From NCBI GenBank assembly GCA_937915975.1, contig CALGGL010000147.1, forward strand, positions 1-5,741: a DNA stretch of 5,741 nt, written 5' to 3'. A model generated the notes under the pieces. It ran no database searches, was not told the DNA's origin, and saw only the letters and a program-made list of their open reading frames with translations. A program made the position numbers and the translations under genes. Source of the stretch: an uncultured Lachnospiraceae bacterium (GTDB lineage Bacteria; Bacillota; Clostridia; Lachnospirales; Lachnospiraceae). Below are positions 1 through 5,206 of the stretch, in pieces (position 1 is the stretch's first letter; the number at the start of each line of letters is the position of its first letter).

Positions 1-170
1 TTATGGCCGTTATTCTTGGCGGGGTATTTGGTCTGTCCGGAGCATTTTTTTCTGATAGCCTTGTCAGAATAGGTGTTTCGGCAGATCTTATATCTTATTT
101 CTCACTAATAGGAATGGGTGTATCGCTTCTTGTTGCGATTTTATCAATAGGAAAACCAATTGAAGAATAA
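1..170 (+). CDS. C-terminal fragment of an integral membrane protein (possibly an MFS-type transporter)
   Basis: The reading frame enters from the left edge and ends at TAA 168-170, leaving about 55 visible codons. The fragment has two hydrophobic stretches. The first is Gly/Ala-rich (AVILGGVFGLSGAFF). The second begins near SYFSLIGMG and continues through LLVAILSI. A short charged tail, GKPIEE, follows. This is what the last two membrane helices and cytoplasmic tail of a polytopic transporter look like, and the MFS superfamily is a reasonable guess. No signature motif is in view, so the family is inference only. An ATG at position 3 is in frame, but no upstream sequence is visible to test it for a ribosome binding site. 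The gene converges with the - strand gene ending at 209. The 38-bp gap between them (171-208) contains only a 4-bp-stem hairpin and no convincing terminator. Confidence 0.6.
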   Translation, partial: MAVILGGVFGLSGAFFSDSLVRIGVSADLISYFSLIGMGVSLLVAILSIGKPIEE

Positions 171-208
171 ATATATCTATTTTATGTAACAAGTTGTCTA
201 TGTCTCTT

Positions 209-913
209 TTAATCGGAAAGCCCTGCATCCTTGGCTCTTTGTTTGGCTGCATCTATCTCGGCCTGTTTTTTGGCTTCATCCTCTGCAGCTTCACGATTTA
301 ATCTGTCTATAATTTCCTGGGCACGTCTTAGTTGTTCTTCGGTTGCATCCGAGGTTGAAGAATTTACTGTTTCATTTGCAGCTTCTGTCGTTTCTTCAGA
401 TTCTTTATTTTCAGCCGCCTTACTTCTGCCCTCTTCAATAAATGCGTTAACATCTACCTTACCGGCATTCATAATAGCAGCTATTCTTTCCTCTTCCTCT
501 CTTTTTTTCCACTGATTTTCAACTGCGCGCTTTCGGGCTTCATCCTTCTCCTGATTGATACGGTTGAGAACTTCCATAGCATCGGCAGAAGTACCCTCAG
601 GAATCGTCTGATTAAGTAAATCGGAATTAATTGTTGAACCTGAAGCACCGTTTTCCTCCCGAATAGAATTCGTACCGGATTCTGAAGAAAAATCCTGACC
701 TTGCGCCTGCTGATCCGCGGCAGTCATATTAGAATAATCCAGACTTTCGACTGCACGTTCTGCGGTGTCAGCTACATACTGATTTTCGAGGCTTCCGTCT
801 CCGCCTTCAAACCTGCCTCGTCCTTTTTTATTATTATTTATATGAAGTATTGGTGTAATATGAATCTGCCACCATTTTACAATATTTGAAGAAATGTATT
901 TAAAAATATTCAT
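209..913 (-). CDS. Hydrophilic coiled-coil protein of unknown function
   Basis: I do not recognise a family for this 234-residue protein. Residues 1-25 are hydrophobic with aromatics (FKYISSN, VKWWQ, ITPILHI) and lack a normal signal-peptide layout, so they could be an amphipathic or membrane-associating segment. A basic patch follows (NNNKKGRGR, 27-34). Residues 36-110 are polar, rich in Gly, Ser, Gln and Asn, and probably disordered. Two charged helical segments at about 111-148 and 192-231 look like coiled coils. They share the pattern A-[MQ]-E-[VI]-[LI]-[ND]-R-[IL]-N-[QR]-E (starts 112 and 198), which suggests an internal duplication. An acidic Glu/Thr/Ser linker (165-191) lies between them. 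The ATG is preceded by GGGGGA with a 5-nt gap, which supports this start. The HAD phosphatase gene stops 19 bp upstream in the same orientation, so the two are probably co-transcribed. The context gives no functional clue beyond that. Confidence 0.75.
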   Translation of the reverse strand: MNIFKYISSNIVKWWQIHITPILHINNNKKGRGRFEGGDGSLENQYVADTAERAVESLDYSNMTAADQQAQGQDFSSESGTNSIREENGASGSTINSDLLNQTIPEGTSADAMEVLNRINQEKDEARKRAVENQWKKREEEERIAAIMNAGKVDVNAFIEEGRSKAAENKESEETTEAANETVNSSTSDATEEQLRRAQEIIDRLNREAAEDEAKKQAEIDAAKQRAKDAGLSD

Positions 914-932
914 ATAAATCCCCCAAAATATA

Positions 933-1712
933 TTATAACATACGTAATACCTTCATAACTCCATCGTCGTCATTGGAATCCGCTATATACTTTGCAATAG
1001 CTTTTAGCTTCGGATGACCGTTTTCCATACAATAGCTTTCTTCACAGGACTCTATCAACTCATAGTCATTCAAGTAATCGCCAAAGGACATGGCCTCGCG
1101 TCTGTCAATATTAAACCTTTTGAGTATTGCCCTTACGGCTTCTCCCTTATTTACAGATGCATTTGCGATATCTATCCAACTGTCACCGGAAAGAACCGGT
1201 TTTATAACCTCGCCCAGATTGCCAAATATATCCATAGAGCTTTCAGCTCCGAAATTCTTTATATTTACAGCTATTTTAATTATTTCATCCTTATCAACAC
1301 AGCTATATATATCATCTACCACTTCGAGACTTGCATAATACATATCAACCTGCTTAAATGTATATTCATCCGATACCGGCATATATGCCGATTTAACACC
1401 ACACAAAACCGGTGTCATGTCAGAATGCTCCTTGATTATATCAAGACATTTCCTCACATCAGCTTTTTTCATTTCATCACTGTAAATGACTTCATCATTT
1501 TTTATTACCAGCCCACCATTTTCTGCAATAAATGTAAGTTCATTTTTCAGCATATGAAAATCTCTCTCAAGTGTATGATACTGCCTCCCGCTTGCAATAA
1601 CAGTCATAATCTCCGAATGATCTTTTACCCATGGTATAAAATCAACGGGAAGTCTTTTTTCACTGTCTAAAAGTGTTCCGTCCATATCAAGTGCAACTAA
1701 TTTAATATCCAT
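933..1712 (-). CDS. Cof-type HAD-IIB family hydrolase (predicted sugar/nucleotide phosphate phosphatase)
   Basis: This cytoplasmic 259-residue protein carries all four HAD motifs. Motif I is DMDGT (residues 9-13, nucleophile Asp9 and acid/base Asp11). Motif II is ASGR (Ser41). Motif III is the Lys of NKG (Lys189). Motif IV is GDYLND (Asp212 and Asp216, Mg2+ ligands). The ENGG at 64-67 and the long cap insertion between motifs II and III (about 75-185) place it in subclass IIB, the Cof/YidA type. Length fits the usual 260-280 residues. Family members dephosphorylate sugar phosphates, nucleotides or cofactors such as FMN or pyridoxal phosphate, with broad overlapping specificity, so the substrate cannot be read from sequence. 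The start places the nucleophile at the usual distance from the N-terminus. The ribosome binding site is weak (AAGG, 11-nt spacing). A promoter at 1780-1809 lies upstream, and the gene is followed at 19 bp by the coiled-coil gene. Confidence 0.93.
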   Translation of the reverse strand: MDIKLVALDMDGTLLDSEKRLPVDFIPWVKDHSEIMTVIASGRQYHTLERDFHMLKNELTFIAENGGLVIKNDEVIYSDEMKKADVRKCLDIIKEHSDMTPVLCGVKSAYMPVSDEYTFKQVDMYYASLEVVDDIYSCVDKDEIIKIAVNIKNFGAESSMDIFGNLGEVIKPVLSGDSWIDIANASVNKGEAVRAILKRFNIDRREAMSFGDYLNDYELIESCEESYCMENGHPKLKAIAKYIADSNDDDGVMKVLRML

Positions 1713-1779
1713 ATCTAATATAACCTTATCTGTCCTAAATATAAGTATAATTCATCATCTGATCTTCAAATATAAAACA

Positions 1780-1809
1780 ATTATAATATGAGATAACACC
1801 AAATTGCAA
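1780..1809 (-). promoter_or_regulatory. Sigma-A-type promoter for the HAD phosphatase operon
   Basis: On the - strand, TTGCAA (1809-1804) and TATAAT (1785-1780) are separated by 18 bp. Transcription would start near 1773, giving a leader of about 60 nt before the ATG at 1712. The -35 box lies just past the stop codon of the Uma2 gene. I see no terminator between the two genes, so read-through from the Uma2 gene is also possible. Confidence 0.65.
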
Positions 1810-1810
1810 C

Positions 1811-2674
1811 CTATTCATCCATATCGAACATAAATTTTAATCTTTTATATATCTCCTTAAAATCCACCTCGCATCTGCCGTCCCATATGCCTACCGGAAC
1901 CTTGTCATCAAAAGTATAACAGCATGGCAAATCACCTTTTTCAAATTCATACACATTTATGGCATTTTGTTCAGGTGATACAGTCCAGTATTCCCTTACT
2001 CCTGCCGCTTTATATTTATTAAGCTTAACGCTCATATCCATATTCCAATTGCCTGGTGAAACCACCTCTATCGCAAAATCAGGTGCACCGAACACACGCG
2101 CCTTCTTTATCTTATCCCTGTCACATATAACAAATACATCCGGTTGAACCATAGTCTTATCATCACAATCAAGTTGAACATCTGTCGGCGCAATAAACGG
2201 AACGCAAGGACCATCATTACTTCTGATAAAACTTTCAAATAAATACAATATCTCTGCAGCTATTTTTTGATGCAGTGTTGTGGGCGCTGCCATATCATAT
2301 AAATTGCCATCTATAAGCTCAACTCTTGCTCCCTCCGGAAGCTTTATATAATCCTCTATTGTTTTATTACCGATCTTACCGTTACTGCTCCAATGAACAG
2401 CTTTCTTTCCTGTATTTACCTTATAAGCAGGAGCCGGCTCCATAACAAAATGTTTAGTGAATTCTTCATCATTTATATGGTTATATAATATCCTTCCTGC
2501 CTCCATAGGATTTAAAATTTTTTCAATAGCCTCAATGGTTTCGTAGCGAGGTGCTTTGGTTGCCCCTCCAAAAATTTTTTGAACCGTACCAAGCGGTACA
2601 CCTGACAATACAGAAATCTGCATATTGGTAAAACCATATTCTTTTTTCTTATTTTTCATTTCCTCAATCGTCAT
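1811..2674 (-). CDS. Uma2 family (DUF820) PD-(D/E)XK-like protein with N-terminal helix-turn-helix
   Basis: The product is 287 residues. Residues about 12-55 look like an XRE-type helix-turn-helix (NMQISVLSGVPLGTVQKIF, then a third helix). Residues about 105-285 form an Uma2 domain, a restriction-endonuclease-like fold. Visible core residues are His135 (TLHQ), Asp179 (VQPD), Glu203 in AIEVVSPGN, and Lys222 in KYKAAGVREYW, so the presumed catalytic set is intact. The cellular role of Uma2 proteins is not established; DNA binding or cleavage is inferred from the fold. An ATG 17 codons further upstream (2725) is in frame, but it falls at the predicted transcription start and has no leader. The ATG at 2674 has a strong GGAGGG site, so I chose it. 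The gene has its own promoter at 2732-2760. No terminator is evident downstream. Confidence 0.9.
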   Translation of the reverse strand: MTIEEMKNKKKEYGFTNMQISVLSGVPLGTVQKIFGGATKAPRYETIEAIEKILNPMEAGRILYNHINDEEFTKHFVMEPAPAYKVNTGKKAVHWSSNGKIGNKTIEDYIKLPEGARVELIDGNLYDMAAPTTLHQKIAAEILYLFESFIRSNDGPCVPFIAPTDVQLDCDDKTMVQPDVFVICDRDKIKKARVFGAPDFAIEVVSPGNWNMDMSVKLNKYKAAGVREYWTVSPEQNAINVYEFEKGDLPCCYTFDDKVPVGIWDGRCEVDFKEIYKRLKFMFDMDE

Positions 2675-2731
2675 AAAACTTCCCTCCAAACATACATGAA
2701 AAAAACAAAAAACATCAGCTATCATAATATA

Positions 2732-2760
2732 ATTATAATGTATGAATAGGAAGACGTCAA
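2732..2760 (-). promoter_or_regulatory. Near-consensus sigma-A promoter of the HTH-Uma2 gene
   Basis: On the - strand, TTGACG (2760-2755) and TATAAT (2737-2732) are separated by exactly 17 bp, one mismatch from consensus. The expected start is near 2725, giving a leader of about 50 nt to the ATG at 2674. The sequence just upstream of the -35 box carries the 11-bp direct repeat listed separately. Confidence 0.85.
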
Positions 2761-2765
2761 CCGAT

Positions 2766-2786
2766 TTTGGATATAGTTTGGATATA
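2766..2786. repeat. Two-copy direct repeat TTTGGATATA, 11-bp period, abutting the Uma2 promoter
   Basis: TTTGGATATA occurs at 2766-2775 and again at 2777-2786, one base apart, so both copies face the same side of the helix. The pair begins 5 bp upstream of the -35 box of the Uma2 promoter. That position suits an activator or RNA polymerase alpha-subunit contact, or binding by the HTH domain of the gene itself; all of these are inference. Confidence 0.5.
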
Positions 2787-2829
2787 ATTTGAGCCGAATA
2801 TTTAACAAAAGGACAAGTGCCTTGATACA

Positions 2830-3199
2830 GAGCTGTACGGACTAAAATTAATGAATAGCAAAATTAATCTGCACTATTTTCAGAACCATACAGACCAAAA
2901 TCAACAGATGTCAAATTTAATCCGTATTTTTCCAGAATCATGCGGACTAAAATCAATAGATATCATATTTAGTCGGTACTTTTTTCAAAGCTGTACGGAC
3001 TGAAATTAACAAACAACAAATTTAGTCTGCTCTTTTTTCAAAGCTGTACGGACTGAAATCTCGTAGCCTTCAGTTTAGTCTGTACTCTCGTCAAAACCAT
3101 ACGGACCAAAATCATCCAGCCTTCTGTTTAGTCTGTATTCTCGCCAAAACTGTACGGACTAAAAACAGAAAGCACCTTTTTAGTCTGCTTTATTTCATT
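2830..3199. repeat. Seven-unit tandem array of 53-bp imperfect palindromic repeats
   Basis: The core CGGACT (or a variant) recurs with its GG (AG in unit 2) at 2839, 2892, 2944, 2997, 3050, 3103 and 3156, giving intervals of 53, 52, 53, 53, 53 and 53 bp. Each unit has a left arm close to GTACGGACTAAA and, about 25 bp later, a right arm close to TTTAGTCTGTAC, so it can fold into a hairpin of up to 12 bp. The centre (about 14 bp) and the T-rich link vary. Units 4 and 5 share 28 identical bases at their left junction (2979-3006 and 3032-3059). Units 5 and 6 are alike even in the centre, which suggests stepwise duplication. The period is not a multiple of three and no frame stays open, so it is not coding. 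It lies between the terminator of the upstream gene and the Uma2 promoter. I do not recognise a named repeat family. Confidence 0.9.
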
Positions 3200-3234
3200 A
3201 CAGCCACATAATCCTCCTCAAAAACAATCAAACT

Positions 3235-3282
3235 AAAAAAGCAGTTCAAGACAGTCACTTAAAGTGTTGTCTTGAGCTGCTT
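3235..3282 (-). terminator. Intrinsic terminator of the small membrane protein gene
   Basis: The arms at 3239-3253 and 3268-3282 pair over 15 bp with a single mismatch. The 14-nt loop region contains a further small CACT/AGTG stem. Reading the - strand, the hairpin is followed at once by a run of six T (3240-3235). The + strand side lacks a T tract, so it acts in one direction. It sits 35 bp after the stop codon at 3317 and should keep - strand transcripts out of the repeat array. Confidence 0.85.
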
Positions 3283-3316
3283 CATCATGAGAAAAATACG
3301 TGTAAAACAGGCGTCA

Positions 3317-3718
3317 CTATAATTTAAATTTCACTGTGGAAACAGCTGCAATCAATATTATCAATGTGTATATTAGACCATCAACCCAAAAACTTATATT
3401 TAACAAACCGGTTATCAATGAAATGATAAGGTATATCAAGGTTGCTGCTCCGAAGACTTTTACATGCTTTAATGCATATGCTTTTCGTCTGTCGGAGCCG
3501 GCGGAGGCCGCCTGCTCGTAGCTTATGCCATTATACCAATATATTTTTTCATTTATAAACATGATAATTGTAAGAACTGTAATCGCCAGATTTGTATAAT
3601 TAAATATTATACGTACCAATATATCTGTATTATGTATGGGCAAAAATGACATACACATAACAGAAGCTGTATAAACAATCGTCCATATCCAAAAACCAAG
3701 ATAGCTTTTCTTGAGCAT
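3317..3718 (-). CDS. Small four-helix integral membrane protein, function unknown
   Basis: The product is 133 residues with four predicted membrane helices at about 6-25, 33-55, 88-107 and 110-129. A 30-residue hydrophilic loop between helices 2 and 3 (YWYNGISYEQA, then SDRRKAYALKH) is rich in basic residues and probably cytoplasmic. By the positive-inside rule, both termini (LKK, KFKL) would lie on the same side. I do not recognise the family. The frame stays open upstream to a GTG at 3829, but that extension runs through the dyad at 3796-3844 and lacks a ribosome binding site. The ATG at 3718 follows AAAGG with 10-nt spacing and leads directly into helix 1, so I chose it. A terminator follows the gene. 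The SPFH-RHH operon lies 146 bp upstream in the same orientation, so a membrane-related functional link is possible but unproven. Confidence 0.8.
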   Translation of the reverse strand: MLKKSYLGFWIWTIVYTASVMCMSFLPIHNTDILVRIIFNYTNLAITVLTIIMFINEKIYWYNGISYEQAASAGSDRRKAYALKHVKVFGAATLIYLIISLITGLLNISFWVDGLIYTLIILIAAVSTVKFKL

Positions 3719-3756
3719 ATTATCACAACCTTTCTCATAATCGACGATAACACCTC

Positions 3757-3771
3757 GAAATCTCCGATTTC
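3757..3771 (-). other. Small hairpin in the leader of the membrane protein gene
   Basis: GAAATC (3757-3762) and GATTTC (3766-3771) are perfect inverted copies around a 3-nt loop, with imperfect outer pairing (ACC and GGT). It lies about 40 nt upstream of the start codon, inside the expected 5' leader. There is no T tract, so it is not a terminator. It could be a simple leader structure or a protein-binding site. Confidence 0.35.
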
Positions 3772-3795
3772 TCGGTTTCCGTTGCACTCGAATAC

Positions 3796-3844
3796 TCGTG
3801 TATATATCTGTGTCAAGCTTGTTTGTCACAGATATATATCACGA
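3796..3844. promoter_or_regulatory. Long inverted repeat overlapping the probable promoter of the small membrane protein gene
   Basis: The arms TCGTG plus TATATATCTGTG (3796-3812) and CACAGATATATA plus T plus CACGA (3827-3844) pair over 17 bp with a single unpaired T at 3839. The 14-bp centre contains the 8-bp palindrome CAAGCTTG (3814-3821). There is no T tract on either side, so it is not a normal terminator. On the - strand, GTGACA (3829-3824) and TATATA (3806-3801), 17 bp apart, form a plausible promoter lying inside the dyad. A repressor bound there would block it. The alternative TTGACA (3816-3811) has no good -10 partner. The dyad is plain to see; the promoter assignment is weaker. Confidence 0.55.
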
Positions 3845-3864
3845 CCGCTCTCGTCGCTTATCGC

Positions 3865-4065
3865 TCACTTGATATCCAACTCCGGTGGAACATCTAACTC
3901 ATCGGATACGTATTTGCCGTTTTTCTTTCTCTGTCTGACACACTCCGTAAGCAAATATTCTATCTGTCCGTTTACCGATCTGAAGTCATCTTCAGCCCAA
4001 GCCGCAATGGCATCATAGAGCTTGGCTGAAAGTCTAAGCGGTACCTGTTTTTTGTTGTCCGCCAT
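3865..4065 (-). CDS. Arc-like ribbon-helix-helix protein paired with SPFH
   Basis: This 66-residue protein has the ribbon-helix-helix layout of Arc/MetJ-type proteins. A short strand (KQVPLRLS, 5-12) is followed by helix A ([15 protein letters not shown], 13-28), a turn with RSVNG, and helix B ([15 protein letters not shown], 34-48). A polar, acidic tail ends it. Such proteins dimerise through the strand and usually bind operator DNA with residues on it. From my knowledge of the family, small RHH proteins like this follow SPFH genes in many bacteria, so the pair is conserved rather than accidental. A GTG at 4074 is in frame but overlaps the AAGGAGG site (4080-4074). The ATG at 4065 sits 8 nt after that site and is clearly the start. 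It lies 17 bp behind the SPFH stop codon, in one operon. The tandem palindromes at the operon promoter are a candidate target. Confidence 0.88.
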   Translation of the reverse strand: MADNKKQVPLRLSAKLYDAIAAWAEDDFRSVNGQIEYLLTECVRQRKKNGKYVSDELDVPPELDIK

Positions 4066-4082
4066 GCGGCACACCTCCTTAT

Positions 4083-5072
4083 TTAATACAAGCTTCCCGA
4101 ATTAACCACAGGCTGTGCATCGTGGTTACCGCAAAGAACTACCAAAAGATTGGAAACCATGGCAGCCTTTCTTTCCTCATCAAGCTCAACAGTATTATTT
4201 TCACTGAGTCTGTCAAGCGCCATCTCAACCATACCGACTGCACCGTCAACTATCATCTTTCTTGCATCTATAATTGCTGAAGCCTGCTGTCTCTGAAGCA
4301 TAACAGCTGCTATTTCAGGAGCATATGCAAGGTATGTGATTCTTGCCTCAATTATCTCAATACCTGCCTCTGTTACCTTACTCTGAATTTCTTCCTTAAT
4401 TCTTGCAGCTACGGTTTCGCTTGAACCTCTTAAGCTTCCCTCGTCTGCAATTCCGTCACCTGTTGTATCTACATTTGGTGCTACGTCATAAGGATATATC
4501 CTTACAATATTTCTAAGTGCGGCATCACACTGAAGTGACAGATATTCCTTATAGTTATCAACATTAAATGCAGCCTTTGCGGTATCAACTATCTTCCATG
4601 TAACCGCTATTCCTATCTCAATCGGATTACCGAGACAGTCGTTGATCTTCTGCTTGTTGTTATTAAGTGTCATAATCTTAAGAGACATTTTCTTATTGGC
4701 TATCTCTAAGCTGGCTGTGGTAGCAGCTTGAATAGTTGCATTATCCTTAACATCTCCGCTCTGGTTAAGCTTAGTGGAGGATGCAGGATTAACTGCAACA
4801 CAAAACGGATTTACAAAGAAGAATCCGTCACCCTTAAGGGTTCCCAGATACTTACCGAAAAGTGTAAGTACAAGTGCCTCCTGAGGCTTAAGTATCTTAA
4901 GTCCCGGCATAAGGAAGCATGATAATACAAATGCCAAAACACCCAATGCTATAAGCGCCGGTGCATATAATGCGCCAACTACGATTAATGCAATACCTCC
5001 ACAAAATAACAGCAAGATAAGCATCAGCATAGCCATACCGTTTTTACCCTTGTTTAAAATCTTCTCTTCCAT
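4083..5072 (-). CDS. SPFH (stomatin/prohibitin/flotillin/HflK-C) domain membrane protein
   Basis: The product is 329 residues. Two hydrophobic segments at about 14-35 and 38-56 anchor it in the membrane. The SPFH domain starts at [20 protein letters not shown] (59-78) and includes [10 protein letters not shown] (81-90), [13 protein letters not shown] (151-163) and AALRNIV (184-190). It continues through [10 protein letters not shown] and [15 protein letters not shown]. The C-terminal region has [12 protein letters not shown] (261-272), [10 protein letters not shown] and [17 protein letters not shown], ending in [10 protein letters not shown], a tail I recognise as typical of this bacterial subfamily. 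SPFH proteins form large ring-like oligomers in membrane microdomains; the job of this subfamily is not established. Residues 202-211 ([10 protein letters not shown]) resemble a calcium-binding loop. The start has a strong GGAGGG site. The promoter and tandem palindromes lie just upstream, and the RHH gene follows at 17 bp. Confidence 0.95.
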   Translation of the reverse strand: MEEKILNKGKNGMAMLMLILLLFCGGIALIVVGALYAPALIALGVLAFVLSCFLMPGLKILKPQEALVLTLFGKYLGTLKGDGFFFVNPFCVAVNPASSTKLNQSGDVKDNATIQAATTASLEIANKKMSLKIMTLNNNKQKINDCLGNPIEIGIAVTWKIVDTAKAAFNVDNYKEYLSLQCDAALRNIVRIYPYDVAPNVDTTGDGIADEGSLRGSSETVAARIKEEIQSKVTEAGIEIIEARITYLAYAPEIAAVMLQRQQASAIIDARKMIVDGAVGMVEMALDRLSENNTVELDEERKAAMVSNLLVVLCGNHDAQPVVNSGSLY

Positions 5073-5092
5073 AATATTTCCCTCCTCTTTGT

Positions 5093-5111
5093 TGATATCA
5101 AAATGATATCA
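5093..5111. promoter_or_regulatory. Tandem TGATATCA palindromes, candidate operator of the SPFH-RHH operon
   Basis: The 8-bp perfect palindrome TGATATCA occurs at 5093-5100 and 5104-5111, with centres 11 bp apart, so both copies face the same side of the DNA. The first covers the expected transcription start of the SPFH promoter and the second overlaps its -10 box (5108-5103). This arrangement suits cooperative binding of two dimers of a repressor. The RHH protein of the same operon is the obvious candidate, but nothing in the sequence proves it. Confidence 0.55.
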
Positions 5112-5131
5112 CTTTAATTTCTATTTGTCAA
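5103..5131 (-). promoter_or_regulatory. Sigma-A promoter of the SPFH-RHH operon
   Basis: On the - strand, a consensus TTGACA (5131-5126) and TATCAT (5108-5103) are separated by exactly 17 bp. The expected start is near 5096, leaving a short leader of about 24 nt that contains the GGAGGG ribosome binding site of the SPFH gene. An A/T tract lies just upstream of the -35 box and could act as an UP element. Confidence 0.85.
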
Positions 5132-5134
5132 CAT

Positions 5135-5154
5135 TATTTTTTTATAAAAAAATA
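5135..5154. repeat. Perfect 20-bp A/T palindrome between divergent promoters
   Basis: The block is TAT7ATA7TA, which equals its own reverse complement. It lies between the -35 box of the SPFH promoter and the -10 box of the divergent sensor gene. It could serve as an A-tract UP element for both promoters or mark a bent DNA site. A/T-only palindromes also arise by chance in genomes of this composition, so its function is uncertain. Confidence 0.5.
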
Positions 5155-5164
5155 GTAAAAGGTG

Positions 5165-5173
5165 TGATACAAT
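5165..5173 (+). promoter_or_regulatory. Extended -10 promoter of the sensor gene
   Basis: TGATACAAT is a TG-N extended -10 box with TACAAT at 5168-5173. The sequence 17-18 bp upstream is pure A/T with no recognisable -35 box, as is common for extended -10 promoters. Transcription would start near 5180, about 27 nt before the ATG at 5207. Confidence 0.55.
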
Positions 5174-5206
5174 ATATATGATATTATTTCAAAGAAGGAA
5201 GCGGCC

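Noticed and set aside
3..170. Complete 55-residue small membrane protein starting at ATG 3
   Set aside because: There is no visible upstream sequence to support a start, and the frame is open to the window edge; a truncated larger transporter is more likely.
171..208. Bidirectional terminator between the convergent genes
   Set aside because: Only a 4-bp stem (ACAA/TTGT) is present, which is too weak to call.
1014..1670. Long + strand open frame opposite the HAD gene
   Set aside because: It is antisense to a gene with all four HAD motifs, its translation is Cys/Ile/Phe/His-rich with no domain, and no ribosome binding site precedes it.
1811..2725. Longer 304-residue start for the Uma2 gene at 2725
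   Set aside because: That ATG coincides with the predicted transcription start and has no ribosome binding site. The ATG at 2674 has a strong GGAGGG site.
2830..3199. CRISPR array
   Set aside because: Conserved arms alternate with variable centres, but the repeats differ from each other at many positions, the variable parts are only about 14 bp, and no cas gene is nearby.
3317..3829. 170-residue version of the small membrane protein starting at GTG 3829
   Set aside because: The extra 37 residues are hydrophilic and encoded by the dyad and leader, with no ribosome binding site. The start at 3718 has AAAGG and begins just before the first helix.
3796..3844. Intrinsic terminator for the SPFH-RHH operon
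   Set aside because: The hairpin is strong, but no T run follows on either strand.
4072..4074. GTG start for the RHH protein
   Set aside because: The codon overlaps the AAGGAGG ribosome binding site, which is ideally spaced for the ATG at 4065.
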